Part shown: piece by piece, positions 33,980-46,226 of the stretch
How the letters are laid out: every line of letters starts with the position of its first letter
Position numbering within the stretch: position 1 is the stretch's first letter
Assembly: GCA_025765615.1 (NCBI GenBank)
Contig: JAIVFJ010000156.1
Coordinates: 62,001 to 126,000 of the forward strand
DNA from: Zopfochytrium polystomum
Lineage: Eukaryota; Chytridiomycota; Chytridiomycetes; Chytridiales; Chytridiaceae
Direction of reading: 5' to 3'
DNA: 64,000 nucleotides
Notes under the pieces: generated by a model
Told to the model about the DNA's origin: nothing
What the model saw: the letters and a program-made list of their open reading frames with translations, nothing else
Databases searched by the model: none
Translations under genes and position numbers: made by a program

Positions 33980-34101
33980 TTGCCGGCGTGCAAGAGCAAA
34001 GGGCCGTGGGACGAAAGATAGTGCTTCGAGATGGAAAAACGAGTGGAGGGTTGGTTGGCGGTGGCTTAGTTTCGTTCGAGGTGGCACCAGCGGAAACTCG
34101 G

Positions 34102-34890
34102 ATGACCTCCGGCACGGCCGGCTTTCCGTTCCTGCGCATTCCAGGCCATGTCCAGATGACCATCCTGCGCTTTACCAACCTGCGCGTCGCCGGCCTCCTG
34201 CCGATCTACGACATGCGTCACTCCACCATTGATGGCTTCCGCATCCACTCCTCTGCCAACCGCCTCTCCACCGAGCTGCTCCTGGTCTCTCGCGGCGTTC
34301 GCGAAATGTCCTTGGCGATCCTCTGGGGCGAGAACCAGTTCGTCCTCCTCTGCGACCCAGGCGGAGCCTTGGCGTTCCTCCAAGCACAACCGCTTTCGTC
34401 CCTGCACCGCATCCGCCATCTGGACCTCCAACTGGCAGGTGAAGGCGAAGGCGGATCGTTGTCTTGGCTAGGCGGCTGGGAGTCTCTCGCTGCGTTCATC
34501 GTAGTGTCACTGAACACCTCTCAACTGCACCTCGGACTTGATGACGGGGATATGTACAGCAATCTGGAAGGTACCCAGGAAGAACTGATCCAGACCCTGC
34601 TGAATTACCGTTCGATAGTGCGGTGCTTCCACCGGCACTTCTCTGGACGGTCATTGGCGAGCTTTCATGTGTACTGGTGTTGCTTCTTCTGGCACGAGGA
34701 AGAGTGTGAGAAGTACGTAATGGGCGAGTCCTACGACAGCCTCGCGCAGACGGGAAAGATTCATTATACGAAACGAAGATATTACAATCCCCACGAACAG
34801 AGGGCCGGCAGTGAAGAAGCAATGAAGGATCGAGGAATGGCGAAAGAAGTCGTAGACCGAGCAATATGGGCGTGGGACAGAGACGATTGA
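34102..34890 (+). CDS. F-box-like protein, fungal type
   Basis: An intronless 262-aa frame. The pattern L-P-I-Y-D-M-R ... L-S-T-E-L-L-L-V-S-R-G-V-R-E-M-S-L-A-I-L-W-G-E-N-Q-F-V-L resembles the short fungal proteins in which an F-box-like segment is followed by a 'Y/W-G-E-N-x-F' box and a leucine-rich stretch (here L-x-x-I-R-H-L-D-L-Q-L). Such proteins are common in fungi and rarely characterised. The C-terminus is highly charged (M-A-K-E-V-V-D-R). ATG 34102 was chosen as the first that leaves a compact protein; the frame is open further upstream. Assignment is by pattern memory only. Confidence 0.4.
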   Translation: MTSGTAGFPFLRIPGHVQMTILRFTNLRVAGLLPIYDMRHSTIDGFRIHSSANRLSTELLLVSRGVREMSLAILWGENQFVLLCDPGGALAFLQAQPLSSLHRIRHLDLQLAGEGEGGSLSWLGGWESLAAFIVVSLNTSQLHLGLDDGDMYSNLEGTQEELIQTLLNYRSIVRCFHRHFSGRSLASFHVYWCCFFWHEEECEKYVMGESYDSLAQTGKIHYTKRRYYNPHEQRAGSEEAMKDRGMAKEVVDRAIWAWDRDD

Positions 34891-35656
34891 CTTTGGCACT
34901 TTGCCCCCGTCTCCGTTTTCGACTCGGAATGCCAACACGGCCCCGAAAAACGCGTAGGGGAGCGGCTGGCGGGACGGCAAAGGCGAAAGTGATTTCTCAA
35001 CAATGTGGATGAGAGCTGGAATAGTCGGTCGACATCCCATCGTGAAGCTTCTATGCCCAATGATGGAGCAGAGCTTGAAATCTTAAAAGTGAGGATCGCC
35101 GCTACGTGCACTTGAATTACTCAATTTCTGCGACCGGTTGCCTCCCCCGACCTGTTCAACCGCACCAAGCAACCAGCACGGGACTTTCCTTTTCATGCAA
35201 GCCCAGACTTGACTTCAAAACTCTTCCACCTCCACGCCAGCAGTGTACAGAAAGCCACCGCGTCATCTGCTGAATTTCAACTACACGGATGCCGGGTAAG
35301 ATCCTGCCACGGTGATGCTGCCACGGTGGCCCCCGTCTCCTGCTACAATCTCGCTTGTCACGTATCCACGTCACAGTCCTTTCTGTGATGAACCCCGTCC
35401 ACGAGTGATTGAGTGGGACACCTGAACCCAGGCCCCTGGTTCAACGTCAAAGGAGGGGCCAATCACCTTGCGCCAAACGCGAACACTTCGTTTTTCCACG
35501 ACAACACTTTACCACAATCACCAGATATAAAAAGCACTTGAGTTTCCCGAACATCCAGACGAATATTCGCCCTCCTCCTCTACCGCTTTCGCTATTTCTC
35601 GCTGCTGTCACACGCTATACGATCTACCTGTTCGCCCCTCCAGATAATCGTCTGTG
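34891..35656. other. intergenic upstream of BiP
   Basis: About 770 bases with no gene. It is the likely BiP promoter; I did not find a confident unfolded-protein-response element by eye. Confidence 0.45.
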
Positions 35657-37961
35657 ATGCTCGACTTGGAAGCTTCAAAGGCAGCCGCACAGCAGAAGCC
35701 GCAGAGGCATCGCTCTTCCGCAATGCGCAGAGGGTTCAAGAAGCGGCACCGACAACCCGCTTCCAAGAGGGCTTTCCTCACCTCCCTTGTCGTCTTGGCG
35801 TTCGCTTTCTTCGGATTGCTATTCTTCGTCGGTCTCTGCTTTGGTGCGCAGGCTCGAAGCACAGGAGACAGGGGACCCGTCATCGGAATCGACTTGGGCA
35901 CAACCTACAGGTGCGTGTTCGACGCAAATTTCGCTTATTTCCAACCTCCAGTTCCTCTCCCCCAACGTCCAGCTTCGTATGCTCACTAATTTTTTAAAAC
36001 ACAGCTGCGTCGGCGTCTACAGGGACGGCCGCGCCGAAATAATCGCCAACGATCAGGGCCACCGCACCACACCATCCTACGTCGCCTTCACCGAAGGAGA
36101 GCGTCTCATTGGCGACGCTGCAAAAAACCAGGCGGCCACAAACCCCACCAACACCGTCTTTGACGTGAAGCGACTCATCGGTCGGAAGTTCGACGACCCC
36201 GACCTGCAGAGCGATCTGCGGCACTTGCCCTTCAAGGTCGTCGCCGGACAAGGCGGGAAACCTTTCGTGCAGCTGCAGGTGGACGAAGAGGAGCGGTTGT
36301 TTGCACCGGAGGAGATTTCGGCCATGGTGCTGCAGAAGATGAAGGAGACGGCTGAGAGCTATCTGGGCGAGAAAGTCACCCATGCTGGTAAAGTGAAAGT
36401 TCTTGCTCAATCAAAATGCTCTTCCCTGGAATTACTTAGTCTTTAACTTGTCTTTGAATTTTCTTCTCAAAACCAACTCTCCCTAGTCATCACCGTTCCC
36501 GCCTATTTCAACGATGCCCAGCGCCAAGCGACCAAAGACGCCGGCGCCATCGCCGGCCTCAACGTCTCGCGCATCATCAACGAGCCCACCGCCGCCGCCC
36601 TCGCCTACGGCCTCAACAAGGACGTGGAAGGCGAGCGCAACATCCTCGTCTTCGATCTAGGCGGCGGCACCCTCGACGTCAGCGTGCTGACGCTGGACCA
36701 AGGCTTGTTCCAGGTCCGCGCAACCCACGGCGACACGCACCTCGGCGGCGAGGACTTTGACAACCGCCTCGTCGACCACCTCGCCGCGCTGCACCGCGCC
36801 GCGACCGGCGCCGACTGCCGCAGCGACGCGCGCGCCATGGGACGGCTGAAGCGCGAGGCGGAAAAGGCGAAGCGCGCGCTGTCCTCGCAGACCGCCGTGC
36901 GGGTCGAGCTGGACGCGCTGATGTCGGGTGGCGGAGGTGGCGACAACGACTTTACGGCCACCGTGACGCGGGCAAAGTTTGAGGAGCTCGGCGCGGACCT
37001 GTTTGCTCGGCTTCTGGGGCCCTTGGAGCGGGTGCTTCGTGACGCCAGACTGAAGAAGGCGCAGATCGACGAGGTGGTGCTCGTCGGCGGTTCGACGCGG
37101 ATCCCGCGGGTGGTGCGGATGCTCGAGGACTTTTTCGGCGGGAAGAAGGCCAGCAGGGGAGTCAACCCGGACGAAGCGGTCGCGCTCGGGGCGGCGGTTC
37201 AAGCTGGGATTCTGATGGGGATGGACGGCAGCGAGAAAATCGTCTTGGTCGACGTGAACCCGCTGACACTGGGCATCGAGACGGTCGGTGGGGCGATGAC
37301 GAAGCTCATCCCGCGCAACACGCAGGTTCCGACGAAAAAGTCGCAGACGTTTTCGACGGCTGCGGACAACCAAGAGACCGTCCTGATAAAGGTGTTTGAG
37401 GGCGAGCGTCCGCTCACCAAGGACAACAACCTTCTCGGTCGCTTTGAGCTCACCGGCATCCCGCCCGCCCCGCGAGGGGTGCCGCAGATCGAAGTCACCT
37501 TTGAGCTTGACGTGAACGGCATCCTGCGGGTTTCGGCGGGTGACAGAGCCACCGGCAAGTCCGAGTCCATCACTATCAGCAGCAACAAGCTTAGCCTGTC
37601 CCAGGACGAAATCGACCGGATGATACAGCAGGCTGAAGAGTTTGCAGAGCAGGACAAAATTCTTCGCGACACCATTGACGCCAAGAATGCTCTCGAAGCT
37701 TACGTCTACACCGTGGAGCAGCAGGTGTCGGACGAGGACAAGCTTGGGAGCAAAATTAGTGATAACGACAGGCAAACCATTTTGGATGCCACCAAGAATG
37801 CTGTCGAGTGGTTGGAGTTGCGCGGAACATCAGTCACGAGGGATGAGTTGGACGCGCGGCGGGTGGAGTTGGAGAGTATTGTGAACCCAATCGTGTCCAA
37901 GATGTACAGTAGTGAACCTTACCATGAAAGTGATGAGGCCTCAGCCCACGACGAGCTGTAG
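35657..37961 (+). CDS. KAR2: ER Hsp70 chaperone BiP/Kar2
   Basis: Three exons, 35657-35910, 36005-36387 and 36487-37961; 703 aa. A basic N-terminal region (residues 1-38) leads to a strong hydrophobic segment (~39-62), the ER signal. The nucleotide-binding domain starts [14 protein letters not shown], with [22 protein letters not shown] and V-G-G-S-T-R-I-P as signatures; the substrate domain follows. The C-terminus is H-D-E-L, the retrieval signal. BiP folds secretory proteins, drives translocation and senses ER stress. Relative to typical BiP the N-region before the signal is long; an internal Met (codon 23, 35723) gives a more usual signal peptide and may be the real start. Confidence 0.96.
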
Positions 37962-40197
37962 CCTGCGCCATGAGTTTTGCGCCAGTATTAGCCCTCTTAT
38001 GCATTTTTGTTCCACTCAAAGTGGAAAATAAAACCCGTCCTTGAACATTCGCATGACTGATTGAAGAGGCTAAGAAATAACAAGAAAATGACTGCGTTAA
38101 AAAAAACAGCGAATGGTTTCCTAACTAGAATAGAGTATTGCGGATTGAAGTCCAGTCCTTTTGCCCCACTCAATAAACAAAGAGAAACATCAAGCGCGCC
38201 AACTGCCGCAAACCATATCGCCCTCCAAGTTCAGTGACACGAGGAATGCTTGGACAGCAACCTCATCGCCCAGCGACCATTCACGCCCGCGGTAGCCCCC
38301 TCAACCGCGGCGAGTCCGCGCTGCTCGGGGCGAACGTCCGCGCCGAGTCGACGGTCAAGAACGACGTGCAGGAATTCACCGCAGTGGAGGGCGGCAACCG
38401 CGACGTTGTCAAGGTGCTGCTGGCCGCGCCAGGCGGCGTCGTCGACCTCTGCCCGTCACGACCGCACCGTTCACGCCGCTGACGCTCGCCGTCGAGCTCG
38501 TCCCCGCCCATGCCTGGCCCGATTGGAGGAAACATCGCTGCAAATGCGCATTTCGCTGCAAGAAGCCTAATTCCGCTTGCCGCCATACAAGGCGCGTAAC
38601 AGGAGCAAAACCGACAGTTCCTGCCCTTGCTCTGCACCACCGAAATCGCGAAAGTTGCAGTCGCCGCAGCTGCTAGTAGCCGTTTCACAACACGTTTGCG
38701 GCGTTGGTGTTTTGTTCTCGCTTCATATGCTTCTCGGTGCTCTCTTTGCGATCATTTTTAATCAGATAGTGAGCAACCGGACGTTGATTGTGAGCAAATT
38801 CTCTAATAGGCATCGACTAGGAAAGTGATCGTGCAAGCTCTGTAGCAATTGACAGCACGCGGGGAGCACGGTCACGAGGGAGAACGTCCGCGAAAGAGTG
38901 GGGCGGTGGGTGGTGGGTGGTGGGAGCGGGAAGTGGGAGCGGGAAGTAGGCGAGGGGGGATATTAGAAAAAACTGTGTGTGTGAATGGGGGACGATCGAA
39001 TTGGGCTTCTGCTGGGGTTGGTCGAAATTCTCCAAGAATGTACATGTCGTGGAACCTTCCGCATTGCTGCAGGATTGCGGACAAAATGCTGCAATTACGA
39101 AAACAGTTTTTTTTACTTGCTGAGGAAAACTATTTGAACAACTATTCCACTAGAAGTTTGTTTTGTGTGGTTGTAATTGTTATTGGATCAATGAATGACC
39201 GTCCCAATTTTTAAAAAAAATTCGCAGTCCATCTGCACGCTCTGGAGCAAAAGTGCACAAGTGAAGTGAAGTGCACTACTGAGGTGAAAGTGCAATTCTC
39301 AAGTGCAAGTGCGCAAGTGCGCTCCAGTTATCCCTCATGAATCAGTCGGTCTGCCGCGAAAAGAAATAATGACCATGTCAAGAATGCCTAGGAGCGTGCA
39401 TGTAGACAGACAGACTCGGTTCAAACTCCGACATGAAGCAACCGACCACAAACAACCTCGATAACAAGATGGCTGCAGCCCCTGGGGATGGTTTTCCAAC
39501 AACGCCAGGAAGATGAAAGAAGTAGAGCCTCCGGACGCGACTTTCGGAAGAGCGCCACACAGTCTCGATTTTCTTCCGTAGTGCAGTTCCACAAAAGGAA
39601 CTTAGCTGGCCAGAGGGAGAGCACGATTTCTGTAATTAATCACATCAAGCTTCAAGATTGAAAGCAGTTTGTGCTTGAGGACCTCTAGGGCTCCGTCGTC
39701 ATTCCAATCTTGCTGCAACGGCAGTGCTCCGGAGCGCCTCTGCACGACAACCATCGGCGCCTAGACCGTCGCCCTCGATGGAGTCGGCCCAGCTCCTCCA
39801 CTCTCGACGTGTACGCGACTCCTCAGTGGAACATCAACGCCCCCCTGGCGCGATCCGCCCAGCCAATCGGGCACTGGTGGAAACCAATTCAGGGGGGGCT
39901 CCCTTTCCTGTTTGCCAGTTGATACAACGAGAACAAAATTGTCTCAAGTCGGCCCTACCAGGACGTAGGACATGGAGCACAGGAGTTCTGCTCCTCGCCA
40001 ACGGCATGTCACTGCTGGACATCTTTCAACTTCCGCACTACGTCTTCTACCTCATCATGATGTGCGTGCCTAACTCCTCTGGTTCAATCTTCCCCTCCTC
40101 CCCTTCCCCAACCCCTCTCTTTCCTTTCATAACGTTTGCTAATATTATTACGTCCTGTGTCCTGTGGAACCTAATACGCCCGTAACCGGAATCCATC
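37962..40197. other. long gap with ankyrin-like relic
   Basis: About 2.2 kb. 38234-38482 holds an ankyrin-like fragment. 39230-39330 has AAGTGCA-type short repeats. Elsewhere I see no gene. Confidence 0.4.
38234..38482 (+). pseudogene. ankyrin-repeat-like fragment
   Basis: An 82-aa frame with the string A-L-L-G-A-N-V-R-A and, 20-odd residues later, G-G-N-R-D-V-V-K-V-L-L-A-A, spaced as in ankyrin repeats (L-L-x-x-G-A-x-V ... G-H-x-x-V-V-x-L-L-L). Neighbouring consensus positions are missing and the frame stops shortly after, so this looks like a decayed fragment. Confidence 0.35.
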
Positions 40198-40559
40198 TCA
40201 CAGCACGAGCCTCATTGTCCAGCTTGTGTGGTCGACATTGTATCCTTCAAAGTCGGTGATTCCAAAGCTGTCGACCTTGGTCGGGTTTCCGCCGGGATGC
40301 TTCCCAAAGACGAATATTTTTTGTCCTTGCACAACTCCAATTCCGCGACGCGACGCCGAAGGAGGGGGGGGAAGGATGAACGGTGACTGAAACAAACAAG
40401 AAAAGAAGGTGATGCGATGATAATTGCACTCACTGTCCTCGAATAAAACGCGTCGCCAGCCGATATGGTACGGGCAGCGGTAGCTTCGGCGAACCTATCG
40501 TCCACCTCCCCACGCAGCCTCCCCGTCAGCGTCATCGAGCCGCCCGCTCCTCGCACCAT
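40198..40559 (-). CDS. small unknown protein, two exons
   Basis: Exons 40559-40434 and 40386-40198 join in phase 0 across a 47-nt GTGAGT...TTTCAG intron; 104 aa. Both exons look coding: G-G-S-M-T-L-T-G-R-L-R-G-E and A-E-A-T-A-A-R-T-I-S-A-G in the first, G-V-V-Q-G-Q-K-I-F-V-F-G-K-H-P-G-G and W-T-M-R-L-V-L at the end. The intron has a canonical donor, branch and acceptor, which supports a real gene. No family recognised. It diverges from the F-box/WD40 gene at 40739, about 180 bp away. Confidence 0.5.
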
Positions 40560-40738
40560 CGCGACCCACTCTGTTTGTTCGTCAGCGTCAGCAAGTCACC
40601 ATTTCGGTGCACGCGCATCCCTCCCTGCACCAGTTGTTTTACCGCTCGACAGGCGACTCGGTCAATATACTGGATCGCGCCCCTTTTGTCCAGATATCCG
40701 GTCACTGCTTGGCTGCGCCACAGTGTTTGCTCTCCACA

Positions 40739-42200
40739 ATGAGCAGCTCCCCCGATCGCGCCATCCACTACGAAGCCATCCCAGGCCGCGACAGCTCCGT
40801 CGCAGCTGAAGCCGTAGCAACGCAATCTCACTCCACCCGATCTTGTGATGAGGCCAGCGATCTCCTCTCTCGCCTCCCTTCCGAGATCACCGACCGCATC
40901 ATCGCATCCATCGCCGACCACCGCTCCCTCGTTCGATTGTGCTGCGTGTCAAAGCGGTGGTCCTTCCTCGCCTCCAGTGATGCGCATTGGCGGGCCTTGT
41001 TCCTCGCACGGTGGAGATGCCCGCCAGCGCGGGCAACGTCAGAGGAGGTGGTGGTGGGATCGCAAGCCGGTGGCGATGGAGCCCACGGAATGAGATCCTC
41101 CGACGGCAGCAGTAGGAGCAGCAACAGTAGCAGCAGCGAGGGAGGTGCGCCGCTGCCCATCGAAAAAGTGGCGTGGAAGAAGCTGTACGAGTACCGACTG
41201 GCTCTGGAGAAGCGGTGGATGAGTGGGCAGCCAATTGCAAGAGAATTCCCTCTCCAACCCAACATGTACACCAACCACCTCCACCCAGACTTTATCATTA
41301 CGTGCTCTTCCGAATCCACCGGCAGCGACTGTGCGGTCGTGCAGCGATCAGATTTTCGACTAATTCATACCTTTCCGGGACCTCCTGAAACTGTCATCCA
41401 AGCCACTGTTAACTCTGAAGGCTCAGCCCTGGTCACAGGAACATCGGACTGCGAAGTGCGGGTCTGGGACTTGGCGACAGGCCAATGCAAGCTGGCCTTG
41501 CACGTTCACCAACACCCTGTCTTTGCCGTTGGCTGGGTTGGCCCTAGTGTCATTTTCACTGTATCCCCAACAGAAGCCAAAGTTTGGGACGCTGCTTCCG
41601 GGACCCTGCTTCAAACTATTGAAAACGCTCCGTTTAATATCGTCAGCTGGAGTACAAACGGCGACAGTTTGTTCTCGTTATCAAGGGGCGATGGGGCAGT
41701 CCGAATTTGGAATCCCGCAACTGGGAGGTGCGAACGTGTGGTGTTGAAATGGAATCCTGGCTTCAGTTCGGTGGGAAATGGACTGACTCTTATCAATGCC
41801 AAGTATATCGCGGTCAACTGGATCCTTAGTAGGAGCATTCGCGTTTGGGACATCAAGACAGGCGACCTTGTTTCGACAATCGCAAAGGATGGATATTCAT
41901 TTGATATGAACGAAAGTTTGCTCTTAAGCTTTACACAGCACCAGATCCGAATGTGGGACATTGGGTCTGGTTTGATGATACGCTGCGTTGACGTACCTCA
42001 AATGAGTATCGGCTATCCCCAAGTCAATAATACTGCCATCTGCTTTTGTGACCTGGTGAGTCATGGAAGTGGCATCTGTCAGCTGAGTTTCTGCATCTTA
42101 ATTCGTCATCCATTCTCCATTTTTCTCTTTCAATAAGGATAAAAAAGCCGGGACTTTGCTAGAGTTTGGTGCTGGTATTCCTTATGCCAATTACTTTTAA
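40739..42200 (+). CDS. F-box/WD40 protein (paralogue 1)
   Basis: Exons 40739-42055 and 42138-42200; 459 aa. An F-box lies at about residues 45-90 (L-P-S-E-I-T-D-R-I-I ... L-V-R-L-C-C-V-S-K-R-W ... W-R-A-L-F-L-A-R-W), then a Ser/Gly linker, then WD40 repeats with V-R-V-W-D-L, A-K-V-W-D, V-R-I-W-N, I-R-V-W-D-I and I-R-M-W-D-I ends. Such proteins are substrate adaptors of SCF ubiquitin ligases: the F-box binds Skp1 and the propeller binds the target. The last exon encodes 20 residues. The GH30 gene is next, and a related F-box/WD40 gene lies at 49040-50435. Confidence 0.85.
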
Positions 42201-42592
42201 AAATGTTGCGAGAGTATAAGGTCTGACTGTAACAAATGACTATTCAAAATTACTTCCGCAATTGTTGTCTGCTTCTCTGCTCCGCAAGTCCGACCTTGGC
42301 CAAATGCTGGCAGCGGTGGCACCTACGACGCATGGTCATAGTCAGATCCTAAAAGCAAGGTTCTTCAGGAGAACGTGACGGTAATGACGATGGCTCCCCG
42401 CATCAGGCCAACACAGGCCTCCAGCGAGTGGAAGCGGTTTGTCGTGCTGCCTTCACGGCAAACAGACTCCGGAGATATCGTCAAAAGATCGCTCATATAA
42501 GAGCCCTTGTGTTCAACAGAAGGAACGGTAAATGGGGAGAAAACTTTAACTACGTTTATATTCATAGAGGAGGAATACCAAGCAAATCTAGT
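42201..42592. other. convergent intergenic gap
   Basis: About 390 bases between the F-box/WD40 stop and the GH30 stop. Nothing seen. Confidence 0.5.
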
Positions 42593-45458
42593 TCAGATAG
42601 AAACACCATCAAACACAAGAGTGTAAACGCTGTTGGCCTCCGCCTTCAATGCGTACTTCCCGTTGAATGTCGCAGTCGACTTCTTAAGCAGTTTCTTCCC
42701 ACCAGAGTTCGTCGCATATACCGTCACAGTCCCGGCGCTGCCCTTGATTCCGCCAGTCGTTAAATCGTACGTGATGGTTTGTCCGTTTCCATAGTTGACA
42801 GTCACAAACACAAGCTTCGAAGACCCCGACCCCGAGTACGCCGCAACCGTGTTTGCGTCGGACGAACCGAAAATTGTGTAGCCTGCCCGAATGAACCTCG
42901 AAAACTGAGCAATCATGTAGTACTTTGTGTTCACGGCAACGAGCTTTGCCCTGTCGGGGCTGTTCTGGTCCGAGTCCGACCCATACTGCGCGTTCAACGG
43001 ACCCCATCCGCCGACCGGCTCGACGATCTGCCAGTACACCCACGCCGACGGTTTCAAAAAGTTGATGTCCTCCGTGATGCTCTGCACCGTGACCATCCCG
43101 TCGTTGTCGCCGTTCCCAAACTCGGACATCCACAGCGGCCGCGAGCCCGCGGCAGACCGGAGCTTGGTCCGCGCCGAGTTGTCGCGGAACGGGTCGAGCC
43201 CAGAGTATCCGTGCACGTTGAGGCGGCCGGTGCGCGATCCGACCGAGGTGGCGAGGGTTGTGATTGCGGCGGATACCGAGTTTTCGTCGGACGCTGCGAT
43301 GGTCACGTTGGTGATCGAAAGCGATGCAAGCTCGGTTTGAAGGTTCCCAAGGAGCGTGTATTGAACGTCTGTTTTGATATTGCATCTGTTTGGATAGGAG
43401 AGCGCGGTTGCCAAATTAGCCCATCGGCCGTAGCCCGAGTGCCAAGAACCCCTCTCGTCTTCTCGATTTTGAGCTTACCCTTCTTGCCCTGTGCCAATGT
43501 TCCACCATCCAGCGGTCGGCTCGTTGAACATTTCAACACTGCGAACTGGGATACCCCAATATCGCTGGGAGTGGCTGACTGTCGCCGCAACGTATTTCGC
43601 AAAATTGGAGTATTGGGAGCTGGCGAGTGCTCCACCCGCCGACGTGAGCTCGTTGGTCATCCACCACATCGGCGCATTCGAAAAGAACTCGAATGTGGCT
43701 CCTACAGATGCGAAATTTAGCCTCTTCCGAAAAAATTACCCGAAAGAGGCAAGCCATATATACTGGATCCGATAACCTACCACGCGCATAGGCAGCTCTC
43801 AAAATCGACCTTTGGTTGGCATCTCTATCCCAATTCCAGCTTGACGACGAAGGATCCGCATTGCCGCCGTCAATCCAAAATCCTTCAACCCGCTTGTACC
43901 AAGGCATGGCAGAGGATGCCTCAGTTTTCCCGCTGGTCGTCTTATCACCTGCAACGCCAGAGCCGCCAATGTTGTATCGCGCAATCTGCAGGCCCAACGC
44001 GGGAATCGACGCTCCGTTCGGCAACGTGACCGAATCAGCCGTGGAAAACACCAAGTCCGCGATCAACGTCTCGGAGGCGGAGCCGCCGACGCCGCGTCCC
44101 CACCACGCCACCGAGGTTCCGAATCCGTCCCAGACGCCGCGGTTGTCCGACGTGCTCAGCGTGACGACGTAGTTGCCTCCAGACGCGGTGTCCGGCAGCC
44201 AGTTCGGCCGCGGCAGGTAGCACCAGAATTGCGACGCGTCAGAGCCCGTCCAGCAGTGACCGGCGTTGGTGTTGATCGCGTCGCGGACGAGAGCCAAGTC
44301 CCCGGCAACTTCGCAGACGACGTTGTAGGTGACGGTGTCGTGCCAGTCCGAAACGCACGAGCGCGAGTCTCCCGAGGGCAGCCAGAGCGGCTGCGGCTGG
44401 CTGCAGTACGCGACGCCAGGCACGAGGTTGTCGTTCCAGCAGTTGGTGGCGTATCGCGAGCCGAGTGTGTTCCGGAGGGTTTGAAGATCGCCGCTGGAGG
44501 TGCACCGGAGGCTGTAGGAGCCGGAGTCGTGCCAGTCGGAGAAGCAGCTCAGAGGGTTGCCTTGGGGCAACCAGTTTGGCGCTGAGAGGTTGCACCAAAA
44601 CTGGACGTCCGCGCTGGAAGTAGAGTTCCAGCAGTTTTGTCCGGTGCCAACCAGAAAAGTTTTGATTGATGCAAGATCGTTGACGTTCGTGCAGCGCACG
44701 TTGTATGTGTCTGTGCTATTCCAGTCGCTAAAGCAGCCTTTGGGGTCGATGGAGGGAATGTACGGCGGCTGCGGCGTGTTGCAATAGAATAAGGGAGAGG
44801 TTCCCCAGCAGTTGAGTCCCTTTCCTTTCAAAGTAGCCTGAAACGGTGCGACATCGGCCGGATTGGAGCAGCCAACGTTGAAAGATCCCCCATCAGTCCA
44901 AGTGCTGAAGCAACTCAAGGGATCGCCTGTAGGCAGCCAGGACGGCACGTTTTTCGAGCACCAGAACTGTCCTGTGATGTATGCCCCTGTCAAATGATCG
45001 CATGATTGGGAGGGGAGGGTAGCCCTCGCTTGGAACTTACCGAAGTACTTTGAATCGGTCCAGCAGTTGAACCCGGCCGAGGTGAGTTCGGACTTTACTG
45101 CGCTGAGGTCCGAGCCCTTGCTGCACATAACATTGAACGTCCCAGCTCCGTCCTGCCAGGAAGAGAAGCATGATTTCGGGTCCTGCGTGGCGCGGCGGGA
45201 AAGGCGGATGGGTTCGTGCTGCATGTTGCAAGGTGGCAGACGGGTGAGACACAGAATGAGCAATGAGCGATCAACGGTCCAAAGGCGAAACGGGGTCTCC
45301 TCGAAGAAGCAAGCAAAGCAGTCGCTCGTTAGCAGCCCCCTTCCTCCCTCACTCACCCTGCGTTCGTCGACGGCGGCGGCGGCGGGGCTGGCGCCAACGA
45401 CTGCGAAGGAGACGGCGCTGGCAGCAGCAGCCGCGACGACAAGCTCGTGGGCCTTCAT
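42593..45458 (-). CDS. secreted GH30-family glycosidase with five Cys/Trp repeats
   Basis: Five exons: 45458-45357, 45218-45041, 44986-43781, 43701-43479 and 43385-42593; 833 aa, all in frame. Residues 1-28 are a signal peptide. About 45-365 contain five ~62-residue repeats with the pattern C-F/V-S-x-W ... C ... D-L ... N/H-C-W ... F-W-C or Y-C ... P-x-W-L-P. The catalytic domain starts at G-V-W-D-G-F-G-T-S-V-A-W-W. The acid/base is in M-F-N-E-P-T-A-G (~residue 555) and the nucleophile in M-S-E-F-G-N (~658), followed by the C-terminal beta domain. Layout and motifs fit GH30 enzymes of the endo-beta-1,6-galactanase type, which cut beta-1,6-linked galactan or glucan. The repeats are probably carbohydrate-binding, by inference from Trp and Cys content. 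Substrate not provable here. Confidence 0.88.
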
Positions 45459-46226
45459 TCGCCTTGGTTGGCACGGGCGGCTCTTCCAAACGTTTTTCGT
45501 CCAAATTGGGATCCTGGAAAAACAAGTACAAATATGGATTCATTCAATCAGAGACAAAAATGTGGCAGTCACGAGCCGAGCGGAATGTCATGCCCAATGC
45601 AACGCGCGTCCTGCCAATCTTCTGATAAGGCCGTGTGCATGACATCACATAGCTTAGAAATAATAAAAAAAAATTTGCATCCGCATGAACAGAACGGGAA
45701 CTGAGCTCCGGGAACGGGAACGCAAACGCAAAAACTTTCAAGGTATTGATTGCATTGCTGTGATACTCTATATAGCTTCTAGCTGGCCTTTCTCCATCGG
45801 ATTTTACACAGTCGCTATGTCCCCACAAGCGCCGGGCTCGCTCAACTGTTGCTGCACCGCGGATTTCACCATGAGAAAGTCTTCAAGGAAGGGGCTTCTC
45901 GATCCGATCAAGGAAGAATCCCGGCAATCACGTTGGGTTTTGCAGTTAAAGCAGCGTCGGCAACAGGACTCGATTCCGGGGGCGTGTTATGTTTGGTTGA
46001 TCACGGGGCACCCGCGAAAGGAATTCCAATGCGAGGTCCGTTGGGGATGGTTTTGCAAGCACTGACTGACTGTGACCTTGTCACCAGAATGAGCGGAAGC
46101 TCGTCGCTGTAATTGTACTTTGACGCCTTTGAGTATGCAGCGCAAAGAGGCCACGTTGATCCAGTAAATACGCTCCTTCGTCGGAAGGCGGTGCCCTCGG
46201 ACTCGTTGAGCTAGGTTCATTCCGCA

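Noticed and set aside
36657..37775. 372-codon minus-strand frame antisense to BiP
   Set aside because: A shadow of Hsp70 coding sequence; long antisense frames on Hsp70 genes are a known codon-usage artefact, and it has no domain of its own.
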